From: Rhizophagus irregularis
Taxonomy: Eukaryota > Glomeromycota > Glomeromycetes > Glomerales > Glomeraceae
Direction: 5' to 3'
NCBI RefSeq assembly: GCF_026210795.1
Contig: NC_089455.1
Span: 992,001 to 1,056,000 of the forward strand
DNA length: 64,000 nt
This document shows positions 11,960-23,470 of the stretch, piece after piece. Every line of letters begins with the position of its first letter. Within the stretch, counting starts at the first letter, position 1. The position numbers and the translations under genes are program-made. The notes under the pieces were generated by a model. It searched no databases, had not been told where the DNA came from, and worked only from the letters and a program-made list of their open reading frames with translations.

Positions 11960-14830
11960 TATATGGTATACAAATATATTTTTCTGTGATGATCTTCCTT
12001 TAGAAAAACATAAATTATATGCTTATAATTAGTATCAAATTATTTTGAAATATTTATGAATACAGCCAGAAGTTGGTAAAATATTATTATAGTGATAATG
12101 GTCAGAAATATACCAATATACTATACACAATATACTCAATAATAAATGAAAACACATTATGATTTGATGATAATCCTAAATTTATTGTTGTTACGGCCGT
12201 ATATATAACTCTATAATGTATTCAATATACCCATAATGAACGAAAACACTATGATTTGATGATAATTATTGTTGTTACGGCTGTACAGAAATCTGTTTAC
12301 ACACTATTTTACGAATACATAGATACATAACGAATTATGAAAATCAAATGATAATAACATTTTGACAAAAATGAAAACAACAGCCTTTTTTTTTAAAAAA
12401 AAAATACTAATCAGTTATACATATGACGTGCAAGAAGCATCTTGGATTAGTTTTTTATTAAAATTTTTAAATTGTTTTTTTGTCATAATAACTAACATAA
12501 ATTTTAGAAATTTTACATAACAATTTTAAATGAAGTCTGAGAAGATTTGTTAAACAGAATTAAATTAATGGTATACAAATATACTTTTCTGCAATAAAAA
12601 AGATTCGATCCGAGCATAAATTATAAAATAGAATTATATTATAATTAGTATCAAAATACTTATGATCACAGCCAGAAGTTGGTAAAATATTATAATGACA
12701 ATTTACACATTTTGAAACATAATCATATAACCAAATAATGTATTCAATATACTCCATAATAAACGAAAACACTATGATTTGATGATAAATTATGTTATTA
12801 CGGCCGTACTGCTTGCTCACTATTTTACGAATATTACAGAGAACACGAATGACGAAAATCAATTGACGATAACATTTGATAAATATGAAAACAAAAGTAA
12901 ATTGGACGAGAATTACAACCTCTTTTTTTTATAAAAAAATACTAATCAATTATACATATGTCATGTAAGAAATATCTTGGATTAGTTTTTTAAATCATTT
13001 TTTTGTCATAAATTAATATAAATTTTTAGGAAGTTTTGGAGGATTTATTAAACAGAATCAAATGTATGGTATACAGATATACTTTTCTGCAATAAAAAAG
13101 GGTTCGATTCGAGCATAAATTATATTATAATTAGTGTCGAATCATTTTAAAATATTTATGATCACAGCCAGAAGTTGTTAAGATATTATGGTGACAATTT
13201 ACACATTTTGAAACATAAAATCACTTGGCAGAAATCATATAATCATAATGTACTCAATATACCCATAATGAACGATTTGATGATAAACCGAGATTTATTA
13301 TTGTTACGGGCCGTACAGAAATCTGTTTACTCGCTATTTTACGAATACCTATAGATACACAACGAATTACAAAAATCAAATGATAATAACATTTTAATAA
13401 AAATGAAAACAAATGAGCAAAAAGTAATATGAACGAGAATTACAACCCCCTTTTTTTTTTTTTAAAAAAAAAATACTAACATGCAAGAAGCATCTTGGAT
13501 TAGTTCTTCTTAAAATTTTTAAATCATTTTTTTTTTTTGTCATAATTAATTTTATATAATAATTTTAAATGAAGTTTTGGGAAGATTTGTAAATGTATGG
13601 TATACAAATATACTTTTCTGCAATAAAAAAGATTTCGATTCGAGCATAAATTATATTATAATTAGTGTCGAATCATTTTAAAATATTTATGATCACAGTC
13701 AGAAGTTGGTAAGATATTATTATATGACAATTTACACATTTTGAAACATAAAATCATTTAGCAATTGGCAGAGATAATGTACTCGATATATCCATAATGA
13801 ACGAAAACATTATGATTTGATGATAATTGAGATTTATAATTGTTCGGGCCGTACAGAAATCTATTTACTCGTTATTTTACGAATACATAGATACACAACG
13901 AATTACAAAAATCAAATGATAATAACATTTTGACAAAAATGAAAACAAATGAGCAAAAAGTAAATTGAATGAGAATTACAACCTTTTTTTTTTTAAAAAA
14001 AAAAAATACTATTAATCAATTATGCATATGACATGCAAGAAGCATCTTGGATAAAATTTTTAAATCATTTTTTTTTGTCATAATTAAGAAAACTAATATA
14101 AATTCTATATAACAATTTTAAATGAAGTCTTGGAAAACAGAATTAAATTAGTGGTATACAAATATACTTTTCCGCAATAAAAAAGTTTTCGATTCGAGCA
14201 TAAATTATATTATAATTAGTATCAAATCATATTAAAATACAGCCAAAAGTTGGTAAAATATTATGACAATTTACACATTTTGAAACATAAAATCATTTGG
14301 CAATTGGCAGAAATAATGTACTCAATATAGCCATAATGAACGAAAACATTATGATTTGATAATACGGGCGTATAGAAATCTGTTTACTTAATATTTTACG
14401 AATACTACAGAGAACATAGATACACAACGAATTACGAAAATCAAATGACAATAACATTTTGGTAAACATGAAAACAAATGAGCAAAAAGTAAATTACAAC
14501 CTTTTTTTTTTTAAAAAAAAAAATACTAATCAAATATACAAATGTATTTTTCTGTAATAATAATGATTTCGATCCTCCCTTAGGATAGCATAAATTATAT
14601 ATGTTTATGGTTAGTTGGGGAAATATTATGATGATAATTTTACACATTTTGAAACTTAAAAAATTTTATGGACAGAAATATAACGGCCGTGCAGAAGTCT
14701 GTTTGCACACGGAGAGCGCGAATAATGACGATAACATTCGATAAACATGTAAAATTTATAAAAGAATTACAAATTTTAAAAAGAATACTAAACTTTAATC
14801 TATTATGCATATGATCAAAAATTAAAGTTT
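11960..14830. repeat. Satellite array, five to six copies of a ~0.5-kb unit
   Basis: A block beginning GGTATACAAATATACTTTTC recurs at about 11965 (diverged), 12570, 13068, 13599, 14153 and 14533 (diverged), with spacings of about 605, 498, 531, 554 and 380 bp. Within each unit the same order recurs: CAATAAAAAAG, GAGCATAAATTATATTATAA, CAGCCAGAAGTTGGTAA, TTACACATTTTGAAACATAA, CATAATGAACGAAAAC, GGCCGTACAGAAATCTGTTTAC, ACGAATTACAAAAATC, a T-run/A-run palindrome, then ATGCAAGAAGCATCTTGGAT. No unit codes for protein. This is a tandem satellite with edge copies more decayed than inner ones. Confidence 0.85.
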
Positions 14831-16718
14831 TAAAGGAGGTTTTTTTTTTAAACGTAGAGTAATTAATTTTGCGTCATTTCAAACTTCCTATTAAGTATTG
14901 TAATACTCAAATGGTAAGAAAACAATAAACATAACAATTTGTGTAATCTGTCAAGCATATTAAGACAAACCCCAAGAATAAAAAGATCTTTTTTTAAGGT
15001 TCGTATCTTTTCTTTACCTAATTTAGAAAAAGAAGAAATAATTATTATTAAACAATATGATTGTAGAGGAACAAATAGAAGTGATAGAATATTGAAAAAA
15101 AAAGATTTAAAAGGAAAGAAAATTTTCACCAACGGAATTTGAAACAAAAAGACGAAACCTTTATATGATGTTATTTGATGTACATGAAACAAAAAACCGG
15201 TTTTTTGAGTTTTGAATTTTAGCAGATTGGGAAAGATTAAAGTTAAACTTACGTCATGAAACATTACTTTTTTTGTAAAATTAGAATATTGTGGACGGAA
15301 ATCAAAACTTGTTTTAAAAGAAGTATCTTAGATAGGAAGTTCTGCTAACCATAACAGATAATTTATATAATTTTTATTATACTGTATATTTTTTACTATT
15401 TTTTATTATTTTTTTACTAAAAGATTGAAAAAGAAAAAAAGAAAAAGACGAATTTTGACAAAGGTTTTATTAATAAATAAAATGTTTATAAATATTTAAT
15501 GTATATTTATTTTTAATATATATTTCTTTTTTTAATACATATTTCATATTTCTTTCTTTTTTGGTAATATTTTCTTTATAACCAATTTTAATAATATTTC
15601 CAGAATATTACGTAAATTATAAACAATAAAAAGTTTAAACAACGAAGAATAATAATAAAATTAATATTAAAAGTAATAATGGCCCAAAAAAACAAAGGAC
15701 TTAATTAATGATCAATCAATGGTGGAGGATCAATTATTATTGGTCTTGTAATTAATTAAACTTTTAAGTTAGGAAATTCATGAAATTTATTTTGTATAAA
15801 ATTGGAAATTGGATAAATTTAAATTTATTATTATCAATATTTCAAAAAAAGAACATCTTCTTTATTTTCTTTTCCTTTATCTAAAAAAGATTATAATTTT
15901 ATTTCTGCAAGATAAAAATAAATCCTCGTATTATCCGTAAGATTAATTAATGTATTGCCTTTTTATAGTTATAGAAATAATTTATATTGCATGAATAAAC
16001 AATTTTTTAAAGAAAAAAAAAAGTCGGTTTCTCTCTTTTCCAAAAAAGATCACGTGATTCATGTTGTGTTCACGTTATGTATTTTATTTTTCTTTGTTTG
16101 ATAATAAATAAAATATATTTTTCTTCTTTGTTTTTCATAGATGTAACAACCAAAAAGCAAGCGGTGATACTTTTTAAAACTGAAAAGTTTTAATTATAAT
16201 ACAAAAATAATTTTTTTATTGTTAAAAAAAAAAAAAATTCTTGATTTCTTGTTATCATTTATTCCGTTAAATTCGTGGCTTTCTCTATGAGGCTTTTTTT
16301 AATAAAAAAAAATTTTTTTGAAAGGCTTATAATATAATTTTAGATTAGTTGTTACATGCTTATTTTAAACTATGTCGATACTAACTGTATCAGGTATATA
16401 TATTATTGTAACATAATTTTATTTATACATATTACATTGTCCTCTAATATTCTAAATATTCTAATATATTTTATTTCCCTTTTGTGGCTATATCTAAACA
16501 ATCTATTTTATACCGTAATTTTTAAATTGTTTATCCGTTTTTAATTTTCATATATAATATGCGCATTTACTTGCATTTCCCTCTTTTTTATTTTCTTACT
16601 CCTTTTTGATTTTTCTTCAAACCTCAAAATATTCTAATTAAAAATTTTTTTACTAACTAAATTTAATATAGATTTTTATTCTCTTTTATATAAATATATT
16701 TAAAAAAAAAAAAATATT
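14831..16718. other. Intergenic region upstream of the RGS gene
   Basis: About 1.9 kb with open frames on both strands near 14863-15264 that match no family I know and overlap each other, so I do not call a gene. The right half is rich in A and T tracts and probably holds the RGS gene promoter and 5' leader. A palindromic TCACGTGA lies at 16050-16057. Confidence 0.45.
16050..16057. promoter_or_regulatory. TCACGTGA palindrome (E-box/CACGTG type)
   Basis: An 8-bp perfect palindrome containing CACGTG, inside GATCACGTGATTC, about 660 bp upstream of the RGS gene start. In fungi such cores are bound by bHLH factors of the Cbf1/Pho4 type. The same 8-mer recurs in the window at 17986, 23817 and 47256. 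Function here is inference. Confidence 0.35.
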
Positions 16719-18597
16719 ATGAATAATAATAATTCCCTTCACAGATCTTCTACAAGAAGACGTCCTTCCGTTATTGATATTGTAACGTCAAAATTTAATG
16801 AGGAAAAATCTCTGCTGGCAGCGAAAACTCCAAATATAATTTCAAAACGTCGTGGATCGACCGTTTCAATAGATTCTATTCAATCAAATTCTCGTAGAAA
16901 TTCTATCGTTATGATAGATTCTATTACTACTACAAGTACTACTTCTTCTTCTTCTTCTTCTACCGCTTTATTAAGAGAGATTACTACCACTACCACTACT
17001 TTAATATCTGAAATAATTTTATCTCAACCAATGAACACTGATGAATTTATAACAAAATCTTCGGATTTTTCTTCTTCAAAATTACATTTTCCTCCACCTC
17101 CTCCACCTCCTCCTTTATCAGAATATGATGAAAATGTTAGGGATGTATTTGATGATTATGATGATGGTGATGATTATATATTTTCTGATGATGATTTAAA
17201 AAGTTATAATAAAAAACATGTTAAAACTTTATCTCAACATGCTCAACGTCATCATCTTCATCATCATTCTCGTTCTCTTTCTTCCCCTTCTGTAATCCCT
17301 TCTCTTAGTTCTCAACGTCCTTTAATTCCTTCTATAAATTATGATAATCATAATGAATATAAACAACGTACTATAAATTCTTCTATTAAACTTAATAAAT
17401 TTTTTGGTGATAAACCTCCCTTAGATATTTGTGTTAAAGAAATTGAAAAGGAAGGTTTAAAAGCTATGTTACATTCCAAAATACCTTTATGTTATTTCTT
17501 ATATTCTTTATTAGAAGAATATTCGTGCGAAAACTTGGTAAGCATTCATGGTTTTTTTTATATAATAGTTTTTTTTACTTTTAATAGTTCTTTACTTTAA
17601 TAGTTCTTTACTTACCTTACTTACTTACTTTACTTAACTTACTTTTTAGTTCTTCTTTTTGGAGGTGGAACAATATGAATCATTTGTCTTTGTTAATTCA
17701 ACTCAACAATATACAACTGCTCAACATATATTCGATACTTATTTAACTCATAATTCTCAATTTGAAGTAAATGTTGATGATAAAGTCCGTAAATCTGTTA
17801 TATCTTCAATTAAAAGTCAACGTGATCCAAAACATTGTTTTGATGAAGCGAAAAGAGCCATTTTCGTTTTATTAGAAGTTAGTTTTGCACGATTTATTAG
17901 AAGTCCTATGGCTGATTTAATGAAACAAGAAATAGGTATGTTATTATTTCTCCTTAAAAAAGTTTTTTTTTTTTAATTATGATAATCACGTGATTTTCGC
18001 TCATATCTTAATTTTTTATTTTTTTTAGGAGAAACAACAACTCATTATACTAATAAAGCTCGAGATGCAGCAGTAATATTATTATTTCGATATTTAGAAA
18101 AGAAAAATGGTTCATTAAATTTAAAACCCATTAAACCATTCATAATCAATACACAATCATCCGTAAACATTAATGATATTGATCTAATATCACCACTTCC
18201 ATCACCGAGTTTATCAATATCTCGGAAAAGAAATGATTTAATGTGTACAATGATTTATGAATTTTTGAGAACATTATTAGAAATAGATGTTGAAAGTTTT
18301 TATTATGAACATTTTAAAAATAATAATAATAATAAGAATAAAAGTAATGATAAAGTTAATGAACCATTTTATAACGGTAATAATCATAATAATAATAGTA
18401 ATGATAGATTTTATGCTGGTAGTAATGGATCAAGTAGTGGTGGTATTGATGATGAATTTGATATATGGAGTAATGATGATGAATGTATTGAAATGGTAAA
18501 TACTGGTCATAAAAAAGTTTCCCCGAGGGATCAATTAAAGAAAAAAACATTTAGAAGACCAACGATTAAATCCAGAAGAAAAATCAAAGGGAATTAG
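16719..18597 (+). CDS. RGS-domain protein (regulator of G-protein signalling)
   Basis: Three exons, 16719-17537, 17650-17935 and 18029-18597, give about 557 residues. The N-terminal ~220 residues are low complexity: Thr/Ser runs, a PPPPPPPP tract, Asp-rich and His-rich stretches. The RGS fold begins near LNKFFGDKPP and runs through FLYSLLEEYSCENL, then across intron 1 into EVEQYESFVF, TAQHIFDTYL, VNVDDKVRKSVISSI and CFDEAKRAIFVLLE, ending near FARFIRSP. RGS domains speed GTP hydrolysis by G-alpha subunits. The C-terminal tail includes a helical stretch (TMIYEFLRTLLEIDVESFYY), an Asn run and a basic end. The start is the first ATG after an A-rich leader. The domain call is good; which receptor or G-alpha it serves is unknown. 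Confidence 0.85.
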
Positions 18598-19313
18598 TGA
18601 AATTATTAGGGAAACTAGGGAAACTAGGGAAACTAGGGAAACTAGGGAATTAGGGAATTTAAAAAAAAAAAATTGTATACTATGTATTACTTGTATATCA
18701 AAAATTATTAATTAGAATTTTTTTTTTGGTTTTTTTTTTTTAGAATTTCTTATTTTTTTTAGTTTTTTTTTATATAGATTTTTTTTTTAGTCATTTTCAT
18801 TTCCTTTCAACTTTTTTTTTCTCCTTTTTTTTTTAATGATTCAGGTTAATCGAAAAGAAAGAAAGGAGAAGAAAAAAAAAAAGGAAAAAGAAAAAAAATT
18901 TCAAAGAACATTTTTTTTTTAAAAAAAAAATTATTTTTTGTGTATATGTTTCTCAATTTAAGTTGTATAAAAATCAAAGCATTAAAAATCAAGCATTATC
19001 AATTATTCTTGTTTTTATATATATATATACAATATATAAATAATATATATGTTTGTACAATTTTATTAATTTTTTTATTTAATTTGTATTCTAATTATTT
19101 AGAAAAATCTTTCGTGTCTACGCGAGTACGCGTCTAAAAATGAAAATTATTTTTTTTAAATGTGGTGCAACACATCAATTACATAAATTACATAACAGCT
19201 TTTTAACAGCTTTTACTTACCATATTCACGTATGTATTATTGTATTCCAGCCTTACGTATCAAGCCTTTAAACGTATCAGCCTTTAAGACCCTTTACGTA
19301 TTATATCAGCTTT
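18598..19313. other. Convergent intergenic region with minisatellite
   Basis: Lies between two genes that point towards each other. Directly after the RGS stop is a tandem (GGGAAACTA) minisatellite, followed by long T and A runs in both orientations that could serve as 3'-end signals on both strands. No coding sequence is seen. Confidence 0.5.
18606..18656. repeat. GGGAAACTA minisatellite
   Basis: At least four perfect 9-bp copies of GGGAAACTA, then degenerate GGGAATTA copies, directly downstream of the RGS stop codon and thus probably in the 3' untranslated region. Confidence 0.8.
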
Positions 19314-19520
19314 TTACATACCAGCTTTGTGTCTTTGTTCAATTATAAGAAAAATAATAAGTATAATAGCCGAAGCAACAACAACCCATATACTAGCCAT
19401 TCTACAACGTTTTCTCCATTTATAATCTTCAGTACCATTAGGTTTATAAAAACTACCAAACCACCAAATAGGTATAAATAAGAAACCAAACCAAAAAAAA
19501 TATTTTATATACATTTTATT

Positions 19521-19552
<32 letters not shown>

Positions 19553-20630
19553 AATAATTCTTATCATCAAACTTTTTATTATTATTAATATTATTATTAT
19601 AAATATTTTTTTTAATTTCAACATTATTATTATTAATATTAATTTTCTTTTCTTGCTTTTCTTGAATTATATTAAAATAATTATTAATATCATTTTTATT
19701 TTCATAAAAAGATTTTGTTAATGATGGTCTTTGAATATTTGAATAACGTCTTGGAGGAGTATAATTAGCAGAATTACGAGAATTACGACGTGAATTATTA
19801 TTATTACGAGTGGATGTAGGAGAAGTATTATCAGCATAAAGTACCGAATTACGATGATGATGAGATAATGGATTATGACTTATTGAATTATATAATAATG
19901 ATTGTGATGATGTAGGTCTTGAATTATTTGTAGTAAATTCAAATTGAGTATTAATACGAAGTGGATGTTCCGGTTTAATTTCTTGTAATACTTCATAAAC
20001 ACTTGAAATTCCTTTATTATCATTATTATTATTATTTGATCTTGTCATAGCTTTTAATGGTCTTATAGGTGATGATAAAGGTTCATTTTCATTATTACTA
20101 CTACTAAATGAGCCATTAGTAGGAGTTTGTACTAATTCAGCTGAATAAGGTGAACTTGAAGTAGAATTAGATGAAGTGGATGATATTTGTAAATTTTCTT
20201 CAAATGATTGAATCGATGATTCTTCTTCTTCTTGAGATGATTGAGTTGATTCTTGTTTTGAATGAATTTGATGTATTATAGGTTGATTTATTATAGGTTG
20301 ATTTATTATAGGTTGATGTATTATAGGTTGATGTATTATAGGTACGTCAATATCAATGTTAATGTTAACCTCAACGTTTTCGTTAATGTTCTCATTTTCT
20401 TGAGCATTATCATCTTTATGATAATAATTCACATTATAATCCTTCTCATTATCGTATTTTAAATTATCCTTCTCGCCATAAATTTCCCCTCCTCCTTTTG
20501 TTAACCATTCAACCACTTTTTTTGAACCATAAGATTTGGTGTGTTTCTTGTGTTTCTCTAAATGATTTTTTACATTTGTTGTTGTTATTGTGTTTGTTGA
20601 TGTTGATGTTGATGCCTCTGTCGGTATCAT
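19314..20630 (-). CDS. Low-complexity protein with C-terminal membrane anchor
   Basis: Single exon on the minus strand, 438 residues, starting at the first true ATG (20630). The body is Asn, Ser, Asp and Glu-rich and probably disordered. It carries tandem pentads of the INQPI/IHQPI type (about five copies, from a 15-bp DNA repeat at 20270-20345) and an Asp run of about nine. The last ~70 residues differ sharply: FFWFGFLFIPIWWFGSFY, then a basic WRKRCRM, then a second hydrophobic helix (WVVVASAIILIIFLII), ending QRHKAGM. Hydrophobic tails with an aromatic IPIWW core before a basic loop occur in other fungal proteins of unknown function. I infer a membrane protein with a long cytosolic tail and do not name it further. 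Confidence 0.7.
20270..20345. repeat. In-frame 15-bp tandem repeat
   Basis: About five copies of a 15-bp unit (TTATAGGTTGATNTA on the plus strand) lie inside the low-complexity gene and encode alternating INQPI and IHQPI pentads on the minus strand. Such coding minisatellites can vary in length between strains. Confidence 0.8.
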
Positions 20631-23470
20631 TATCAACACATACTAAAAAACTTCTTTTAAATGAAAAAAAAAAAAGACAAAAAAAGGAATTATGAAAAGA
20701 AATAATGGGGACAAAAAAAGAACAAAGAACAAAGAAAAAAGAGGAAAAAAAAATTATAAAATACTAAAAAAGAATAATAAAATAATAAATAGTAAAAAAA
20801 AAGTTTTAAAAAAGAAATTATTGAAAAAAAGAGAAATACAATCAAATAAAACTTTTTTTTTTTTTTTTAGTTCAAAAATATTCGAAAAATATCAGGTGAA
20901 CAAGTGTGAAAAAAAAAAAATAAATAAATATTTTTATAAATTTATAAAAAAAACGCGTTTATTTTATTTTTATTTTTAAATGATTAAATTGTTTTTAGAA
21001 AAATTACTTAATATGGCTCATTCATTGTTTTACCTGATAAAGGATAATTTAAAATATTTTATTTTTTATGATTGAACTAAAAAAAATCGTTTTTTTTTTT
21101 GACACAAAATCGATTCATTTCTTTATTTAACTAAAAGTACTTTTGATGATTTACAGATTATCACATATTATTATTATAATTTATCAAATATTACAAAATA
21201 TAATAAAAATCATAATTAATTAATTAATTAATTAATTACAAGTTTATTATTTATTATTTTAAAATGGTTCTTTAAAAGCTTTTTATGAAAAGAATTAAAA
21301 ATCAAATCAGTCACCTTATTATTACTGCGAGAGGGAGATCTACTTCATACATACATTAAAATTATTTCGGAAAAATTATACTGAAAGTTAATCCCGTATT
21401 TTGTACCTCCAGGTATTATTAATAATGTATAAAATTTGATTTGCCAAAAATAAATGAATCATTTACATCATTATACGCAGTATGACGGTAAATACGCGAT
21501 TGCCAAGAATAAATGCAAGTAATGTAGTATGTAATATATATTTTAATTTGTCACGGCATATGACAATCATTTTACTATGATGTCTATTAATAAATTTACT
21601 CCACGGTGTTTATTACTATAATGACTAAACTTATTATGAGATATGAGGTTCCGATCAGCTCCTTCAAATATTTCAAATATTAGATGCCAAGAATCAGGGA
21701 AATGACAAATTTGGTAATTATACTCCATTACCCGATCCAATAAGGATGTTGGACAAAATAATGAAATATTACAATAAATTCTATTGTGATTATTTGATTA
21801 TTTCTGACAATCGGACTATCAAATTACTCAAAATTTCAAATTTTCCCAGTGATTAAACCTTAGATATGTAAATGTCATTTTTTTGTTGGATGTTGATTAT
21901 CTTTTAGATACCATAAAAAAGTTTTTTTTTTTTTTTGTATCATTTTACTACATTACTATATTTTGACACTGTTTCTGTACTTCCGATAATAAGAAAATTT
22001 GATAATGATGGGATGATGGATGATGATGATCACTGGGAAAATTTGGACCCTTACAGCTAGTTAATCAACTAACCATTTTCATTTTTTTTATATGAATTTT
22101 CCATATTTAATATTTTTCATATTTATAATGAAAAAAAAAAAATAATTTTTTTTGAAATAAAAAAAAACCATTTGTTAAAAATATTGTTTTAAGGAGGTAG
22201 GGTAAAACGATGAATAGAAATATAAAAAATGCAACTATATAAACCATATAATAATAATAAACGTTATCTTATCGCAAGGAAATTAAAAAAGAAAGTTTAA
22301 AAAATTTAATCTTATTTCTTACGTAACAAAAAGTTACGCCATTTACTTTTAATATTTTTAATATTTCTTTTTTTAAAAAAAAAACGAAAAAAAACTATGA
22401 AAAAAAAAACTGATAAGTTAAAAATAAATAAATAAAATAAATAAAAAATAAATAAAATCATAAATAAATAAAGATATACATGTAAATATAAGCCTCATTG
22501 GATTTTCTATCGTGATAGAATCATATTCGTTTGATTTTATTTTTTTTTTTGATAAAAAAGAAATTTCTAAAAAAACCTTTTGTTTAGTTTTTTTTATAAA
22601 ATAATAAGCCACGAGAAAAAATAAAAAAAAAAACATTCAATTAAAAAAAATTATTCCTTTAAAAAGTCATATATTATATCTCAAATGATTCCTTTAAAAA
22701 GTCATATATAGCTCAAATTATTCCTTTAAAAAGTCATTTATAACTCAAAAAAAAATCTTTTTTAATTTTAGAACTCTTTTTTTTTTTTCGAGACACATTA
22801 TCGGAATAAATAAACAATGAAATGGCCTGATTTGGTAAATTTTCATTTTTTTATTTATTTATTTTTTTATTTTTAAATAGAGTTTTGATTGATGTGTAAT
22901 ATATCATGAAGTGTATATACCATGACATTGACCTGATAAATCGCATATATGGCGTATATGGCATATACAGTATGTATACAAGTAAAAGGTTCAATTAAAT
23001 CACGAGAGTTTTCCGAAGCTTTTGTTAAAAAAAGTTTTTAAGGAACACGATGCTGTTTTTGATTCTTTTCTTTCGCGAATTCTATTGGCCTTTCTTTGTT
23101 ACTTCGCCACACAAGAACTACTTTTAAAAAAAAAAAGCAATGAGCAAGCCTCGTTAATTCCTTTATTTTTAAGAGAAACAAGCCTCAAAATAAAACACAT
23201 TAGTTTTAAAAAAACACACTTTTTATAATGACTTGTATAATAGAGCCACGTTTTAACATTAACTAAGCCATTTATAAAATGAAACGTAATCGAAGTTGAA
23301 ACGTAATCGAAGATTATTATTATTATTATTTAAGGGAGAAAGAAAAACAAGTTAAGGAAAAGACTTTTTCAAGAATTTTTTTCATATATAAAAGAGAATT
23401 TGTTTTTTATTTAAAGAAAAAAAAAATTTCTTTTCATCACCTCATCACTTGTAGATACTTTTTTTCAAAG
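20631..23470. other. Divergent intergenic region
   Basis: About 2.8 kb between the minus-strand low-complexity gene and the plus-strand transporter. It is full of A and T runs; open frames near 20692, 22418 and 23022 are composition artefacts. The central part (21290-22070) is less AT-biased but has no frame longer than a few dozen codons on either strand. A three-copy tandem repeat lies at 22651-22747. The right end should hold the transporter's promoter and probably a first exon. Confidence 0.5.
22651..22747. repeat. Three-copy tandem repeat
   Basis: Three imperfect copies, starting near 22651, 22688 and 22720, share ATTCCTTTAAAAAGTCAT followed by ATAT/TTAT and a CTCAAA ending. No coding function is visible. 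Confidence 0.75.

Noticed and set aside
12560-12862. Minus-strand frame of 100 codons in the satellite array
   Set aside because: It lies inside one repeat unit, is broken in the sister units, and has no recognisable domain.
11960-14830. CRISPR-like array
   Set aside because: The repeat units are about 500 bp with no short repeat/spacer alternation, and the sequence is eukaryotic.
14863-15264. Overlapping frames on both strands, 133 and 67 codons
   Set aside because: Composition is that of AT-rich noise (Phe/Leu/Ile-rich on one strand, Lys/Ile-rich on the other); no family match and no intron-linked partner exon.
18287-18550. Frames on both strands inside the RGS gene's last exon
   Set aside because: They are shadows of the Asn/Asp-rich coding tract.
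20692-20979. Lys-rich frame of 95 codons
   Set aside because: It is the translation of A-runs in the divergent promoter region.
22418-22636. Phe/Ile-rich minus-strand frame
   Set aside because: It is the translation of T/A-rich intergenic DNA and only mimics membrane helices.
23022-23228. 68-codon frame upstream of the transporter
   Set aside because: It has a non-ATG start and no known domain; it may be part of the transporter's untranslated first exon, but there is no proof.
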